64,000 nucleotides of DNA from JAOSJT01 sp035362335 (GCA_035362335.1 DAOSDL010000021.1:15484-79483), one strand, 5' to 3'; shown: positions 7,378-18,196, numbered from the stretch's first letter. Numbers and translations are program-made. The notes: generated by a model from the sequence alone, not told the origin.

Positions 7378-10300
7378 ATGAACAGCATGTGTACCACAAA
7401 CAGCAGAGTCCCGGCGATACTCGGGACATGTACCGCGATCATCGTATTCGCATTATCCACACTGTGTTTCGGACAGCAGGGAAATTTGAAGGTCACTATC
7501 ACGAGCGACAACGCGTACATGTTCGGTGTCGGTACCGTCAATGGAATCGATGCGGGTTCATTCTACGGTGGAGTCAGAAATGGCGCGGCTGCGGATATCT
7601 ACGGTGGTGCAGTCTGGGATGTACAGCAGCATGGTGGGATGCTGCCGCCGTACGGTGTGCTACCTTCCTACGGAGCGGAGCGCTATACAATCAGCGATGA
7701 CATTCAGGGGAAATACATCTATATCATCGCCTGGAGTGACAATCAATCCTATCAGGGCACGATTGCGCGTTTCGAAGATGTACTCACACAACTCAGCTAT
7801 CTCACCGGTCCGGGGTCCGCGTGGGAAGTGTATGCAACCGGTCTGGATTACGACTCGCGATTCGAGACCATGCCAACACTACAGATAATCAATGCTCAGA
7901 TAGCTCTCGCGAACGCGAAATCGGGAGTGGCACCGGGGAGCATTGGCTGGGTGAACGAGCTAGGATGCGCGGACGGAGGAAGCGGCTGCCGTGGCAGGCT
8001 GTTGTACTGCGAGAGTTTTACCAACGCGCGCTTCACCGCGTCGCCTGGCCTGCAACAGGCGCTTGGTGATGCGGTGTTCATGTGGTATGGTAATCCCGAT
8101 TATCCCAACGGTGATTGCGATATTTCGGTGAGCCCTGCATCCTCATCGGGTGAATTTCTCATATTCCGCCTCGGACCACTGGAGAATGTGCTTTCGGATC
8201 CGTGTGAATTGATTGAGTGCGCCACGAATGCACTCGATATAAGCACGGGACTCGGGTCCGCTCCGGGAGGCATCGACACGCAGTGGGAACTGACCGCTGT
8301 GCCGGGCAATGCCTCGAGTCAGGTTGTGCCACGCCCGGCTTTTATCATCGACAATCATCCGGCTTGGTATCCCTATCAGGGCAGCTCAGCGGCCGAGTGG
8401 ATATCGGCGAATCAGCATGCGGACTGGACGCCGAATAATCCCAACGAACCTTACATTTTCCGCTACCGCTTCTGCGTATGCCGTGATGACAAGGTGGTGC
8501 TGAACATGCGATACTGGGTGGACAATTCGGCCGTGGTCAAGCTCGACGGCACTGTCATCTCCACCACCTCATTGACATCCACAGCCAATTTCCAGCAAGG
8601 AAGCTCGGTCAATTATTCTTTCCCGGTCCTTGCCGGAGAGGAGCATCTGCTCACAATCGAGGTGAAAAACCAGACTGGTGTTGCCATGGGTCTGATGGTT
8701 GAAGGCACTCTGGCCGGCACGACACCGGGTACGCAAGCATTCATAAAACACTCTTGCTGCAATCCCTCTTCTTCCATCATCGGAAGAAAAATGCATGACG
8801 TCGGTTGCGACGGAATCCAGGCATCCACCATCGCCATCGGTATTGCCGGGTGGGAGATCACACTCAACGGACCAGGAGGAACACAGACGACCACAACCGA
8901 TGCGCTGGGGTATTACTTCTTTGGTGATTTGCCGCCAGGGCAGTACACGGTGACGGAAACGCCCCAAGCCACATTCACCGCATCGAATCCCGCCAGTGGA
9001 AGCCATACGGTCACCATCAGCGAGAATCAAGTGGTGCAACTGGATTTTCTCAACTGTGCCGACATGCGCCAATACGGTTCGATTTGCGGCGTGAAGATCA
9101 ACGACCTTAATGGTGATGGACAACGTGGAGGACCTGGGGAATCCGGACTTGGTGGGTGGGTTATCACCGGTAATGGTGGTTTATACAATATCACCAACAA
9201 TGATGGCTCGTTCTGCTGGACACTCCTGCCTCCAGGAACCTACACCATCTGTGAGCAGCAGCAGGAGGGATGGAGTGCGACAGGTCCATTATGTCATACT
9301 GTTACACTCGCGGCCGGACAAACGGAATTTGTGGAATTTTTCAATCAACCAGCGACGCAGGGATGCATCGAAGTGATACCACTGGAATACGACAGTTCCG
9401 GCGTGTCGCCGGGCGGACAACCCATGCATCCAATCAGTATCGCGGTGACAAATCCCAACGCTACGCCCACTCTGGTCTGGTTCGAATCGTTTCAGGGAAG
9501 CGTCACGCCGACGACGATCGTCGTGGGACCGGGCAGCAGTTTCGAGAGCATCAGCTTTATCGATACTCCACCCTACAACAGCGACGTTTGCATTCGCTAC
9601 GGTGTGTTTGTCAACGGGCAACGGCAGGTATGCGACAGTATATGCTTCAACACGAAACCGGATTGTGTAGATGTCACACAGTTCGTTGCGGATATGACAG
9701 GTGTCGACCCGAACACAGGCAACAACCTGTACAACGTGTCGATGACAGTCAATAATCCCAGCTCCATGTACGTTGTCATGTGGCTCGAGTCGCAAAGCGG
9801 AACAACCACGCCTGACAACGTGCTGGTGGCACCAGGTTCCAGTATACATGCGGTACAATTCCAGCAAACGAGCACGCAGCCGGGACAAGCGTGTCTGTAT
9901 TACGGTGTCTACATTTCTGGCTCGCTGGTGCTTTGCGACAGTCTCTGCTTCGGATTGAACGACCCCTGCGACGACCCCGAATGCGAGACGAACGCACTGA
10001 ATATCGCGACAGGATTGAACGCCATGCCGGGTGATCTCGACGGACAGTGGGAACTGATCGCCGTGCCGGACAACGCAGCGAGTCAATCGGTGCCGCGCTC
10101 TGCTTTCGTGATCGACAATCATCCCGCCTGGTATCCCTATCAAGGAAGCAGCAGTGCGCAGTGGATATCCGCCAATCAACATCCGGATTGGACGCCGAAC
10201 AATCCCACGACACCGTACGTGTTCCGGTATCGATTCTGTGTGTGCAGGAACGACCGCGTCACGTTGAGCATGCGATACTGGGTGGATAATTCGGCCGTGG

Positions 10301-12219
10301 TCCGATTGAACGGTGTGGAAATTTCTTCGACAACCCTGAATTCGACGTCGAATTTCCAGGCGGGCACAGCACTTCAGTACTCCTTCCCGGTGCAGGCCGG
10401 CATCGATCAGATTCTCACCATTGAAGTGAAGAATCAGAGTGGGGTGGCCATGGGTCTGATGGTGGAGGGGACGCTCACGGGCAGCGATGCCAACAATCCG
10501 ACATTCATCACCCATGAATGTTGCAACCCTCGGTCCTCCATCATGGGCCGGAAAATCCATGATGTCGGCTGTGACGGTGTGGAAGCTTCTACGATAGGAA
10601 ACGGACTCCCCGGTTGGGAAATCACCCTGACCGGTCCGGGAGGAGCGCAATCGGCCACAACCGACGCATTGGGATATTATTTCTTCGACAATCTGCTTCC
10701 CGGGTCCTATACCGTCACCGAGACGATGCAGCCCAATTTCACCGCGTCCGTACCACAGAGTGGAATCCATAATGTGGTTCTCGGTGGGCACCAGTCCGTT
10801 CAGCGCGATTTTCTCAATTGCGCCGACATGCGCTATTTCGGTTCGATCTGCGGCAGCAAGTTCAACGATGCCGACGGCGACGGCAAGCGCGGTCCGAATG
10901 AGGAGGGCATCGCTGGTTGGGTGATTACCGGCACCGGTGGATTGTACAACGTGACAGCGGCGGATGGGACGTTTTGCTGGTCTCTGCTACCGCCGGGCAC
11001 CTACACAATTTGCGAAGTCGAACAAGACGGGTGGACAGCCACGGGACCGCTCTGTTACACAGTGACCTTGGCGCACGGGCAGACGGTAACACTGGAGTTC
11101 GGAAACAAACCAACACCGACGTCCTCGCAGCGCTGCTGCGATACGGTGGACGTGCTTCCGTACATCGTCCCCGGACGCAGTGTGTCCGCCAGGAATTTCA
11201 CCATTCACAATGTCAAGGAACCTCCGTCCGCGGTGGCCTGGATCGACGTGCTCGCCAATCCATCTTTCCCATCGCAATGCACCGTAGCGGGAGGCGGCCT
11301 CCTTGTCGATCAGATCCCGCTCGTGTGGGGGAGTTCCATTTCCCGCATCCCGGAGAGCGGCATTCTCCCCACGCCGACCGCCGGAAGCAACACGGTGATC
11401 GCCTTCAACATCATAATCGACAATCCATGCACATGGCAGGGAGATGTCACCTTCGTGGTACATCACGCGGATGGAGAGGAATGCGTGTACACCTATCACA
11501 ACTGGAGGATGAAGATTCCGGATGGAGTGCATTCCGTTGACGTGCTGCTGCCACCTCCCAGCACATATCTCGGTCGCATGCAGGTGAGGAATACCGACAC
11601 GCAGCAGCCGATGGAGTATCTCTCGTTCGAAATCAAAGACGCGAAAAGTGGCGATGCTGTGCTTGCCGGTACGAGCGGAGCGCGCAATGGATGGGAGCCG
11701 AGTGCCAATGTGCATCCGATTTCGCTGTATCAGCAGGGGAGGATTTGCGCTCTCTTCCGTCTGCAGGAACCCCTGCCGGTCGGGGCCACAAGCGCTCCGC
11801 TCTTCATCGTGGTGCAGCGCGACAGTGGTGATACGGAAGGGCCGGAATTGTTGTGGACCACCTACGATCACAACTGCAACGCCCTCACCACCGGCACGAT
11901 CAAGCTCCAGGACAAAGTGAACGGACTACCGCCGGGCGTGGGGCGCTCCAATCCCGGGACGTTCGAGATTCTGGGCAGCTATCCCGATCCGGCGAACAGC
12001 ACAGCGACCGTGCTGATCAACCTCGGTTCACGGAGTGAGGTCTCGCTCGCAGTGTACTCGCTTCTCGGCGAGAAAATCGCCACGGTGTTTCGTGGTGTGT
12101 GCGATGCCGGCGTGCAGTCCATTGCCGCTGGAACGTCGGGATTGGCCACCGGGAGTTACTATTTCCAGATGGAATCGGCTGATAAAAAGCACACCCGCTC
12201 GTTCCGCATCGTTCGCTGA
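7378..12219 (+). CDS. Giant Cys-rich T9SS cargo with duplicated SdrD-B/prealbumin-like modules
   Basis: A 1613-residue secreted protein. After a signal sequence (IIVFALSTLCFG) comes an N-terminal domain (about 35-270) of unknown family. Residues about 276-660 and 864-1245 are two copies of one composite unit: a jelly-roll-like part (AFIIDNHPAWYPYQGSS, MRYWVDNSAVVKLDG), a CCNP segment, and two SdrD-B/CnaB-like Ig folds (GRKMHDVGCDG, GYYFFGDLPPGQYTVTE; NDLNGDGQRG, WTLLPPGTYTICE). Between them lie two shorter related repeats ending VCDSICFN and LCDSLCFG. A further domain and a divergent T9SS tail (SYPDPANSTATV) finish the protein. The many paired Cys suggest disulphide-stabilised stalk modules outside the cell. 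Probably an adhesin or structural surface protein; no catalytic motif was found. Confidence 0.88.
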   Translation: MNSMCTTNSRVPAILGTCTAIIVFALSTLCFGQQGNLKVTITSDNAYMFGVGTVNGIDAGSFYGGVRNGAAADIYGGAVWDVQQHGGMLPPYGVLPSYGAERYTISDDIQGKYIYIIAWSDNQSYQGTIARFEDVLTQLSYLTGPGSAWEVYATGLDYDSRFETMPTLQIINAQIALANAKSGVAPGSIGWVNELGCADGGSGCRGRLLYCESFTNARFTASPGLQQALGDAVFMWYGNPDYPNGDCDISVSPASSSGEFLIFRLGPLENVLSDPCELIECATNALDISTGLGSAPGGIDTQWELTAVPGNASSQVVPRPAFIIDNHPAWYPYQGSSAAEWISANQHADWTPNNPNEPYIFRYRFCVCRDDKVVLNMRYWVDNSAVVKLDGTVISTTSLTSTANFQQGSSVNYSFPVLAGEEHLLTIEVKNQTGVAMGLMVEGTLAGTTPGTQAFIKHSCCNPSSSIIGRKMHDVGCDGIQASTIAIGIAGWEITLNGPGGTQTTTTDALGYYFFGDLPPGQYTVTETPQATFTASNPASGSHTVTISENQVVQLDFLNCADMRQYGSICGVKINDLNGDGQRGGPGESGLGGWVITGNGGLYNITNNDGSFCWTLLPPGTYTICEQQQEGWSATGPLCHTVTLAAGQTEFVEFFNQPATQGCIEVIPLEYDSSGVSPGGQPMHPISIAVTNPNATPTLVWFESFQGSVTPTTIVVGPGSSFESISFIDTPPYNSDVCIRYGVFVNGQRQVCDSICFNTKPDCVDVTQFVADMTGVDPNTGNNLYNVSMTVNNPSSMYVVMWLESQSGTTTPDNVLVAPGSSIHAVQFQQTSTQPGQACLYYGVYISGSLVLCDSLCFGLNDPCDDPECETNALNIATGLNAMPGDLDGQWELIAVPDNAASQSVPRSAFVIDNHPAWYPYQGSSSAQWISANQHPDWTPNNPTTPYVFRYRFCVCRNDRVTLSMRYWVDNSAVVRLNGVEISSTTLNSTSNFQAGTALQYSFPVQAGIDQILTIEVKNQSGVAMGLMVEGTLTGSDANNPTFITHECCNPRSSIMGRKIHDVGCDGVEASTIGNGLPGWEITLTGPGGAQSATTDALGYYFFDNLLPGSYTVTETMQPNFTASVPQSGIHNVVLGGHQSVQRDFLNCADMRYFGSICGSKFNDADGDGKRGPNEEGIAGWVITGTGGLYNVTAADGTFCWSLLPPGTYTICEVEQDGWTATGPLCYTVTLAHGQTVTLEFGNKPTPTSSQRCCDTVDVLPYIVPGRSVSARNFTIHNVKEPPSAVAWIDVLANPSFPSQCTVAGGGLLVDQIPLVWGSSISRIPESGILPTPTAGSNTVIAFNIIIDNPCTWQGDVTFVVHHADGEECVYTYHNWRMKIPDGVHSVDVLLPPPSTYLGRMQVRNTDTQQPMEYLSFEIKDAKSGDAVLAGTSGARNGWEPSANVHPISLYQQGRICALFRLQEPLPVGATSAPLFIVVQRDSGDTEGPELLWTTYDHNCNALTTGTIKLQDKVNGLPPGVGRSNPGTFEILGSYPDPANSTATVLINLGSRSEVSLAVYSLLGEKIATVFRGVCDAGVQSIAAGTSGLATGSYYFQMESADKKHTRSFRIVR
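8203..11109 (+). repeat. Intragenic duplication of a 1.15-kb module
   Basis: The segment at about 8203-9351 (Cys276 to VEFFNQP) recurs at about 9967-11109 (Cys864 to LEFGNKP), offset about 1760 bp. The protein copies align end to end, e.g. IDNHPAWYPYQGSS, WISANQH and GVAMGLMVEGTL occur in both. DNA is diverged, so this is an old duplication, not an assembly artefact. Confidence 0.88.
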
Positions 12220-12247
12220 TACCGTCGACGAGGAGAACTGGACCTCT

Positions 12248-12282
12248 GCGCCCTCATCCGCCGTACAGGCAGATGGGGGCGC
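12248..12282 (+). terminator. Stem-loop after the giant cargo gene, possible terminator
   Basis: GCGCCCTCATCCGCC (12248-12262) pairs with GGCAGATGGGGGCGC (12268-12282) with two non-canonical positions and a 5-nt loop, followed by ATCATTATT. It begins 29 bp past the stop at 12219. Confidence 0.5.
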
Positions 12283-12469
12283 ATCATTATTCCGGACAAT
12301 TATAGCGTGAATACGCTTGCGCGTATGCGCGGCGCATCGTACATTCAGATATTCTAATCGGCATTGAACAGGTTGCCCGGTCGTGCGCTCGCGCCGGGCG
12401 CGGGAATCCGGACAGCCCGTTCCTTGTCACCGTCCCGTCGGATGCGGTGAAACTTTCCCGGAGGTTGTC

Positions 12470-15400
12470 ATGCGTCGCTCGCTCGCCGTCATGCTGTTGT
12501 GCGTGTTGTTCCTTCCCTCCCTCGCTCTCCATGCGCAAGACACGGGTATGGCACCCGTACCCGCGGCGGAAGCGGCCTTGTCCGCTTTATCCTCCATCGA
12601 CGCATCGCGGCTGGGCAGCGGCCGTCTCTATTTGCGGGTACTGGAAGCGCTGACACAGGCGAGCGCAGCGCGTGACGCCGGAGAAGCCACGACACTTGCA
12701 TTGCAAACCGTACCGGTGGCGGTGTACATGGACACCGAGCCACGCGCGCTGGAACTGGCAGCGCTCGATCGCCTGGGCGTACGTGTGTACCCGGACTACT
12801 GGACACCACCATCGGAACACCATCCGCGTGGCTTCGTACTCGCCGACATGCCAGCGATTCGTCTTCCCGAGCTGCTCGCGCTGGAGTGGATACGACGCCT
12901 CGACTATACGGGCGGGGAGTGCCATCCGGCGAATAACGAGGCCGCGCGCGTCATCGGGGCGGACCGCGCCTGGACCAGCGGGTACACGGGAAAAGGAGTG
13001 CGCGTCGCGGTACTCGATTCGGGTCTCGACGTTCAGCCGCCGCAATTCGATCTGCCTACTCCCATCGCAGCGCGTGACTATTCGCGCTTTCCCGCAATCG
13101 ACACCGATGTCCGGAATCGTATCACAGCACACGGTACGCATGTCAGCGCCTCCGTTCTGGGGCGGGGAGTGCTGTCGGCGGAAAATACCGGTGCCGGCGG
13201 TGGCGCCTTTCGTGGCATGGCACCGGGAGCGGATTTGATTTTCATGAAAATCGGCAACGACAGTACCGCATCCTCACAAGACGTCAATGTGATAGCGGCG
13301 CTGCATGATGCCGTCACCCTGTACGGTGCGCGTGTGATCAACATGAGTTACGGGGGTTGGGGCGCGTATCACGATGGCAGCGAAGCCGACGAGCAGAAGG
13401 CAGATTGGTGTGTGGACAATGGCGCGGCGGTATTTTTCTCGGCAGGAAACGGTCAATCCGCGCTGCGGCACTACTCGGTCCAGCTCGATCCGGGGGAGGA
13501 AAGCGACTTCATCGCCGTGCATTACAGCGTGCCCAACGGCGGATTCGCGCGTCCCTCATTCAACCTCGTCTACAATGATGGACTTGTCGAGCGGCATTTC
13601 GCCACGCTACGCTATTTCGATGCGAACAAGCAGGAAATCACTCGCGTGAATTACGCCCCGTTCACAGAAAGCCCTCGAGGCACGGAATCGCAATACAGCA
13701 GCATGAAGGATACACTCGTCGCGGGCGAGCATACGATTTACCTGAAGATGGATAATCCCACGGCATCGCGGCAACGCATGCATCTCTACGAGGACGAGGG
13801 CGTGGGTTCGCCGCGCTTCGAGGCCGCCGATCCGAACTACACCATCGGATCGCCGGCCTGCGCCGACAAGGTGATGGCTGTCGCCGCTTTCACCACGCGT
13901 TCCTATTTCGTCGACCACAGTGGCGCGCAGTGGCAATACCGGCAGGAGCAGGGTAAGCTCGCCACCTTCTCCAGTCTCGGTCCACGCGTGGACGAAGCTC
14001 GTAAGCCCGACATCGCCGCGCCTGGTACGGCCATCATTTCGCTGCGCGACAGGGACATGGGCACGCAACCCGCGTGGGATTGGGTGGACAACGACGGGCG
14101 TCCCGGAGGCGAGGCCATGTATCAGGCCATGCAGGGTACGAGCATGGCGTCGCCGATTTGCGCGGGAGCCGCCGCGCTTATTCTGGAAAAATATCCACAA
14201 CTCACTCCGCTGCAGTTGTACGACACCTTGCAGGCGCACGCGCGTGAGGACGCCCTCACGGGCAGTGTGCCGAACAACAGCTGGGGCTTCGGCAAACTCG
14301 ATGTGGGCTTTCTCTCGATCCTGCCTGCGGCGGCTCCAGTGTGGACCAAGGCCGCGGCGAGCCTTCCCGCCCAGGGTGAGGCTGCGGAACTGCTTGTGCA
14401 TGCCTCCGGTGTGCCATTCGTTTTGTTGCACCAAGCCGGTGGTACGGAAGCCCTGCTGTTCCGTGGCAATGCCGCCGGTACGCAATGGACGGAAGTGTTA
14501 CGCAAGTCGGCGCTGGCAGGATTGACCACACTCCCCAACGGGAGCATCGCGGTGTTCGAGCCGCAGGCGGGACGGCGCTTCAGCACCGCCAGTCAGGGGG
14601 GAAGCTGGACGGAGGCGGCGGCACCGGTCGGAACGCGCAGCGTGCGCCGCGCCTGGAACGACAGTCTCCTGCTTCTTGCCACCGAGGGAAATGGAGCATT
14701 CATCAGCGGCGATAATGGACAGAATTGGCAATCGGCTACCGGGGATCTTCCGGCAGCATCTACTCTCGTCGCTCTGGAGTACGGCGATCACGGCATGGTG
14801 TACGCATTGGCGAATGTCGAAGGAAAGATCCGGGTGTTTCGCGCGCTTCGCGGTACGTGGACCTGGGAGCGCAAAGATGCCGGAATCTCTTCGGAAGAGG
14901 ATGTGGAGGACCTGCGGCGCTTGCCTGATGCCACGCTGCTGCTGGTCAGCAGTAAACGTGTGTATCGCAGCGAGGATAATGGTGAATGGTGGCAGCAGCA
15001 AGGGATCGTCAATGGCAGCAACAAGCAATTGCAGGTCATTGATGCAAATGTCGTCTTGCTGTCAAATGCCGAGAACGGATTGTACCGCAGTCTCGACGGT
15101 GGCCGTTCATGGGAAAATTTTCACAGTGGTATCGATGAGGTCGCTGTGAAGGTTATCGCCCATGGTGGAGCGAAGGGATGGGCGGCGCGGCAGGGGCATT
15201 TGTGGTGGTGCGCATTGCCCGGGTTGCCCGGGAAGCCTCAGCTCACAGCTCCCGCCAATGCGGGAAGTGGCAGTGGTATCACCCCCACGCTGAGCTGGTC
15301 GCCCGCATCCAATGCCTCGGCCTATCACATTCAGGTCGGCAGGGGAGCGGATCTGCGCGAAGTCCTCTACGAGCTGCGGAATCATCCCGAAGCATGGATA

Positions 15401-18196
15401 AAAATCGCGGGACTGAGTAATCCCGATGAACTGCATTGGCGCGTGCGCGGGGTGAATGCCGGCGGTGTTGGACCATGGTCCGACACCTGGAGTTTTCATA
15501 CCGGAGCCGCGTATCCTGCGATACCGCGTCCGCTCGCGCCAGCGGACGCGTCGGTCGCCACATCGCCAAGTCCAACACTGCTGTGGGAAAAGGCGGCACG
15601 GGCGGCGCGCTACGACGTGCAGGTGTCCGAGGATCCCACCTTCGTCACAACGGTGGTCGAGCGCAATGCCGTGACCGACACCACGCTGCAGCTTACCGGT
15701 CTCCGGGCGGGCGTCCCGCATTACTGGCGCGTTCGCGCAGCCAATGCGCAGGGTGCTTCCGCCTGGTGTCGCCCTCAGCGCTTCGCTGCCGCACCAGTGC
15801 CGGGTGCCGCCGGATACGCACTGCTGTTTGATCATCGAGGCGACCGCGTGGCTGTGCCGCATTGCGCCGCCTTCGACGAAATCGAAGCGAAGGATGAATT
15901 GACCGTCGAAGCCTGGGTGAATGTGGATCACTACGACAATGGATACTTTCCCATTCTCGACAAATACAAACCTGATATTGATTGGGGATGGCAGTTCTCG
16001 GTCACCAGTTGGGGGATGGACCTGAATTTCATCTGGGCGGGAGCCAACTGTGATGTTCCCTTGCCCGGAGCCGGCTGGCATCACGTGGCAGTCGCGTACA
16101 AGCGCTCGGAAGGCCTCGCACGCTTTTTCATCGACGGATCGATGGTGCAGGCGGTGGCATGCAGCGCCGACGTGCCTGATGTGGAAAACGACCAACCGCT
16201 CCTTATCGGGCACGGTCCCTCCGGGGGCGACGAGCAGGCCTTCGGTACGATCGACGAAGTGCGATTGTGGAGCGTGGCGCGTGATTCCGCGCAGATTCGC
16301 TCAACAATGCGTTCGCGGCTGCTGGGCACGGAACCCGGCCTCGCACTGCGCATGGCCTTCGACGAAGGAAGCGGCGCCACAACCGTTGATGGCAGCGGCA
16401 ACGCCGCCGTCGCGCCTCTGGTCCAACATCCCGAGTGGGTGTTGTCGGGCGTCGCCTGGGGCGCTCCCGAGCCGCCGATACCGGTGCTTCCTGTCCACAA
16501 TGCCACGGATCAACCCGCGCAGCCGCGCTTGCTGTGGAGCACGGTGAGCGGCGCGGAGCGGTATCGTGTGGAACTGTCCACCTCGGCCGGCTTCACTCCG
16601 TTGTTGGAAACGGTCACCGTCGATGTTGTCAACAGCGCCTATCCCCGCACCGAACTCCCGGCGAGCGCGCAAATACATTGGCGTATCCGTGCTGAGAACA
16701 CGAGCGGGGCGGGTGCATGGTCGACAACGGGGCGTTTCACCACGAAGGCACGCGAACCGGAGCCACCCATACTCCAGTCGCCGGCACATCAGTCCTCGCC
16801 ACCAGCACCCGTGGAGCTGCGCTGGAAGAGTGTGGCGGGTGCGATGCGCTATCGTGTGCAGGTGTCGACGAACGGATCGTTCACCGAGGTCGTGCTGGAT
16901 TCGTCGGGTATTCAGAGCACGTCTCTCGTTGCCGCGTTGTTGGCAGCGAACTTTCCGTACTACTGGCATGTGTCCGCGAGCAACGGCATCGGCAGCTCCC
17001 CCTGGTCTGAAACCTGGAGCTACACGCCTCGGGTTGTGCCGCCGGCCGCCCCAATGCTGATCGATCCTGCGAATGCCGCGCTGAATGTACCACTGCCGGT
17101 GCCGCTCCGCTGGCATGCGGTGGATGGCGCCTCGCGCTATGACGTGCAGGTGTCGCTCAGTCCACAGTGTCTCGCACCCTACGCATTGGAAAGGAGCGAT
17201 GTGCGCGATACCACCCTGCTCGCCACCGCATTGCAGAGCGGGACCACCTATTACTGGCGGGCGCGCGCGAGCAATCTGGGGGGCAGCGGTGCTTGGTCCA
17301 CCATCTGGAGCTTCAGCACGGCAAGTGCTGTATTGTCCACACCAGTACCCATCGAACCTGTGGCCGAGCGCACCGCCGTTCCCACGCGTCCGCTGTTGCG
17401 ATGGACCGGCGTGGACGGAGCGAATGGCTATGACCTGCGCCTCGCGTCGGATGCGAGCTTTGGCAATCTCTTGGTCGATCTCACCGCTCTGCTGGATACC
17501 GTGCATACGCTGGTCGATACGATAGCCGCGGGGCAATGGGTGTACTGGCAGGTACGCGCGCGTCAGGCGGTCAACACGAGCGCGTGGAGCGTAGCGCAGC
17601 GCTTCCGTGTGCTGCGCCCCATTCCGCTTGTCACCGCTCTCCTTGAGCCAGTGCATGGCGCGGTGAATCTCGACACCGCACAGGTGTCGTTCCGTTGGCA
17701 GGGGCTGCTGCACGTGGACGACTATACGCTGCAATGCGCCGAATCGACGGATTTCACCGCAGTGTTGGAGAATGTGACCGTGGCGGATAGCACCGCTGTG
17801 CTTGGCCCGTTTGCATCCGGACGTCGGCTGTACTGGCGCGTGCGCGGCAACAATGAACGTGGCGAGGGTCCGTGGTCAGAGGTGTGGGATTTCACACTCC
17901 GAAACACCACGGCGTTGCTTCCCGTCCCCTCGGATCGCTCACTGCGCATTCTTGCCCTGTATCCTCAGCCGGCAAGCGAAGTGCTGCGTCTGATCGTCGA
18001 GAGCGATGCGACATCGCCGCGGCTGGAGTTAAACGATCTGCTCGGACGTGTACGGCTCACACGTACTCTTTCCTTGCGACCGTACGAGCGCGAGAACATC
18101 TCGGTTGCTTTACCCAATCTTCCCAATGGCTGGTATATGCTGCGACTCACCGGCGGCGGCGCCTCCGAGCAGCGCCTGCTGATGCTGAAGCGGTAA
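12470..18196 (+). CDS. Secreted subtilisin-like (S8) protease with FN3 and LamG modules, T9SS cargo
   Basis: A 1908-residue exported serine protease. The start at 12470 has GGAGG 7 bp upstream and is followed by a signal peptide (LAVMLLCVLFLPSLALHAQ). The S8 catalytic domain has Asp183 (VAVLDSGLD), His221 (HGTHVSA), oxyanion-region SAGNG and Ser558 (GTSMASPICAGAA), with a large insert between His and Ser. Next come sortilin/BNR-like repeats (about 620-925, FISGDNGQNW, YRSLDGGRSW), two FN3-like modules, a LamG/concanavalin-like domain (about 1117-1320), five more FN3-like modules (each with YRVQVS and YYWRVRA-type strands), and a diverged T9SS tail (LYPQPASEVLRL). Such modular subtilases degrade extracellular polymer or process surface proteins. 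Transcribed toward the 18494-21640 gene; a long hairpin lies between. Confidence 0.93.
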   Translation: MRRSLAVMLLCVLFLPSLALHAQDTGMAPVPAAEAALSALSSIDASRLGSGRLYLRVLEALTQASAARDAGEATTLALQTVPVAVYMDTEPRALELAALDRLGVRVYPDYWTPPSEHHPRGFVLADMPAIRLPELLALEWIRRLDYTGGECHPANNEAARVIGADRAWTSGYTGKGVRVAVLDSGLDVQPPQFDLPTPIAARDYSRFPAIDTDVRNRITAHGTHVSASVLGRGVLSAENTGAGGGAFRGMAPGADLIFMKIGNDSTASSQDVNVIAALHDAVTLYGARVINMSYGGWGAYHDGSEADEQKADWCVDNGAAVFFSAGNGQSALRHYSVQLDPGEESDFIAVHYSVPNGGFARPSFNLVYNDGLVERHFATLRYFDANKQEITRVNYAPFTESPRGTESQYSSMKDTLVAGEHTIYLKMDNPTASRQRMHLYEDEGVGSPRFEAADPNYTIGSPACADKVMAVAAFTTRSYFVDHSGAQWQYRQEQGKLATFSSLGPRVDEARKPDIAAPGTAIISLRDRDMGTQPAWDWVDNDGRPGGEAMYQAMQGTSMASPICAGAAALILEKYPQLTPLQLYDTLQAHAREDALTGSVPNNSWGFGKLDVGFLSILPAAAPVWTKAAASLPAQGEAAELLVHASGVPFVLLHQAGGTEALLFRGNAAGTQWTEVLRKSALAGLTTLPNGSIAVFEPQAGRRFSTASQGGSWTEAAAPVGTRSVRRAWNDSLLLLATEGNGAFISGDNGQNWQSATGDLPAASTLVALEYGDHGMVYALANVEGKIRVFRALRGTWTWERKDAGISSEEDVEDLRRLPDATLLLVSSKRVYRSEDNGEWWQQQGIVNGSNKQLQVIDANVVLLSNAENGLYRSLDGGRSWENFHSGIDEVAVKVIAHGGAKGWAARQGHLWWCALPGLPGKPQLTAPANAGSGSGITPTLSWSPASNASAYHIQVGRGADLREVLYELRNHPEAWIKIAGLSNPDELHWRVRGVNAGGVGPWSDTWSFHTGAAYPAIPRPLAPADASVATSPSPTLLWEKAARAARYDVQVSEDPTFVTTVVERNAVTDTTLQLTGLRAGVPHYWRVRAANAQGASAWCRPQRFAAAPVPGAAGYALLFDHRGDRVAVPHCAAFDEIEAKDELTVEAWVNVDHYDNGYFPILDKYKPDIDWGWQFSVTSWGMDLNFIWAGANCDVPLPGAGWHHVAVAYKRSEGLARFFIDGSMVQAVACSADVPDVENDQPLLIGHGPSGGDEQAFGTIDEVRLWSVARDSAQIRSTMRSRLLGTEPGLALRMAFDEGSGATTVDGSGNAAVAPLVQHPEWVLSGVAWGAPEPPIPVLPVHNATDQPAQPRLLWSTVSGAERYRVELSTSAGFTPLLETVTVDVVNSAYPRTELPASAQIHWRIRAENTSGAGAWSTTGRFTTKAREPEPPILQSPAHQSSPPAPVELRWKSVAGAMRYRVQVSTNGSFTEVVLDSSGIQSTSLVAALLAANFPYYWHVSASNGIGSSPWSETWSYTPRVVPPAAPMLIDPANAALNVPLPVPLRWHAVDGASRYDVQVSLSPQCLAPYALERSDVRDTTLLATALQSGTTYYWRARASNLGGSGAWSTIWSFSTASAVLSTPVPIEPVAERTAVPTRPLLRWTGVDGANGYDLRLASDASFGNLLVDLTALLDTVHTLVDTIAAGQWVYWQVRARQAVNTSAWSVAQRFRVLRPIPLVTALLEPVHGAVNLDTAQVSFRWQGLLHVDDYTLQCAESTDFTAVLENVTVADSTAVLGPFASGRRLYWRVRGNNERGEGPWSEVWDFTLRNTTALLPVPSDRSLRILALYPQPASEVLRLIVESDATSPRLELNDLLGRVRLTRTLSLRPYERENISVALPNLPNGWYMLRLTGGGASEQRLLMLKR

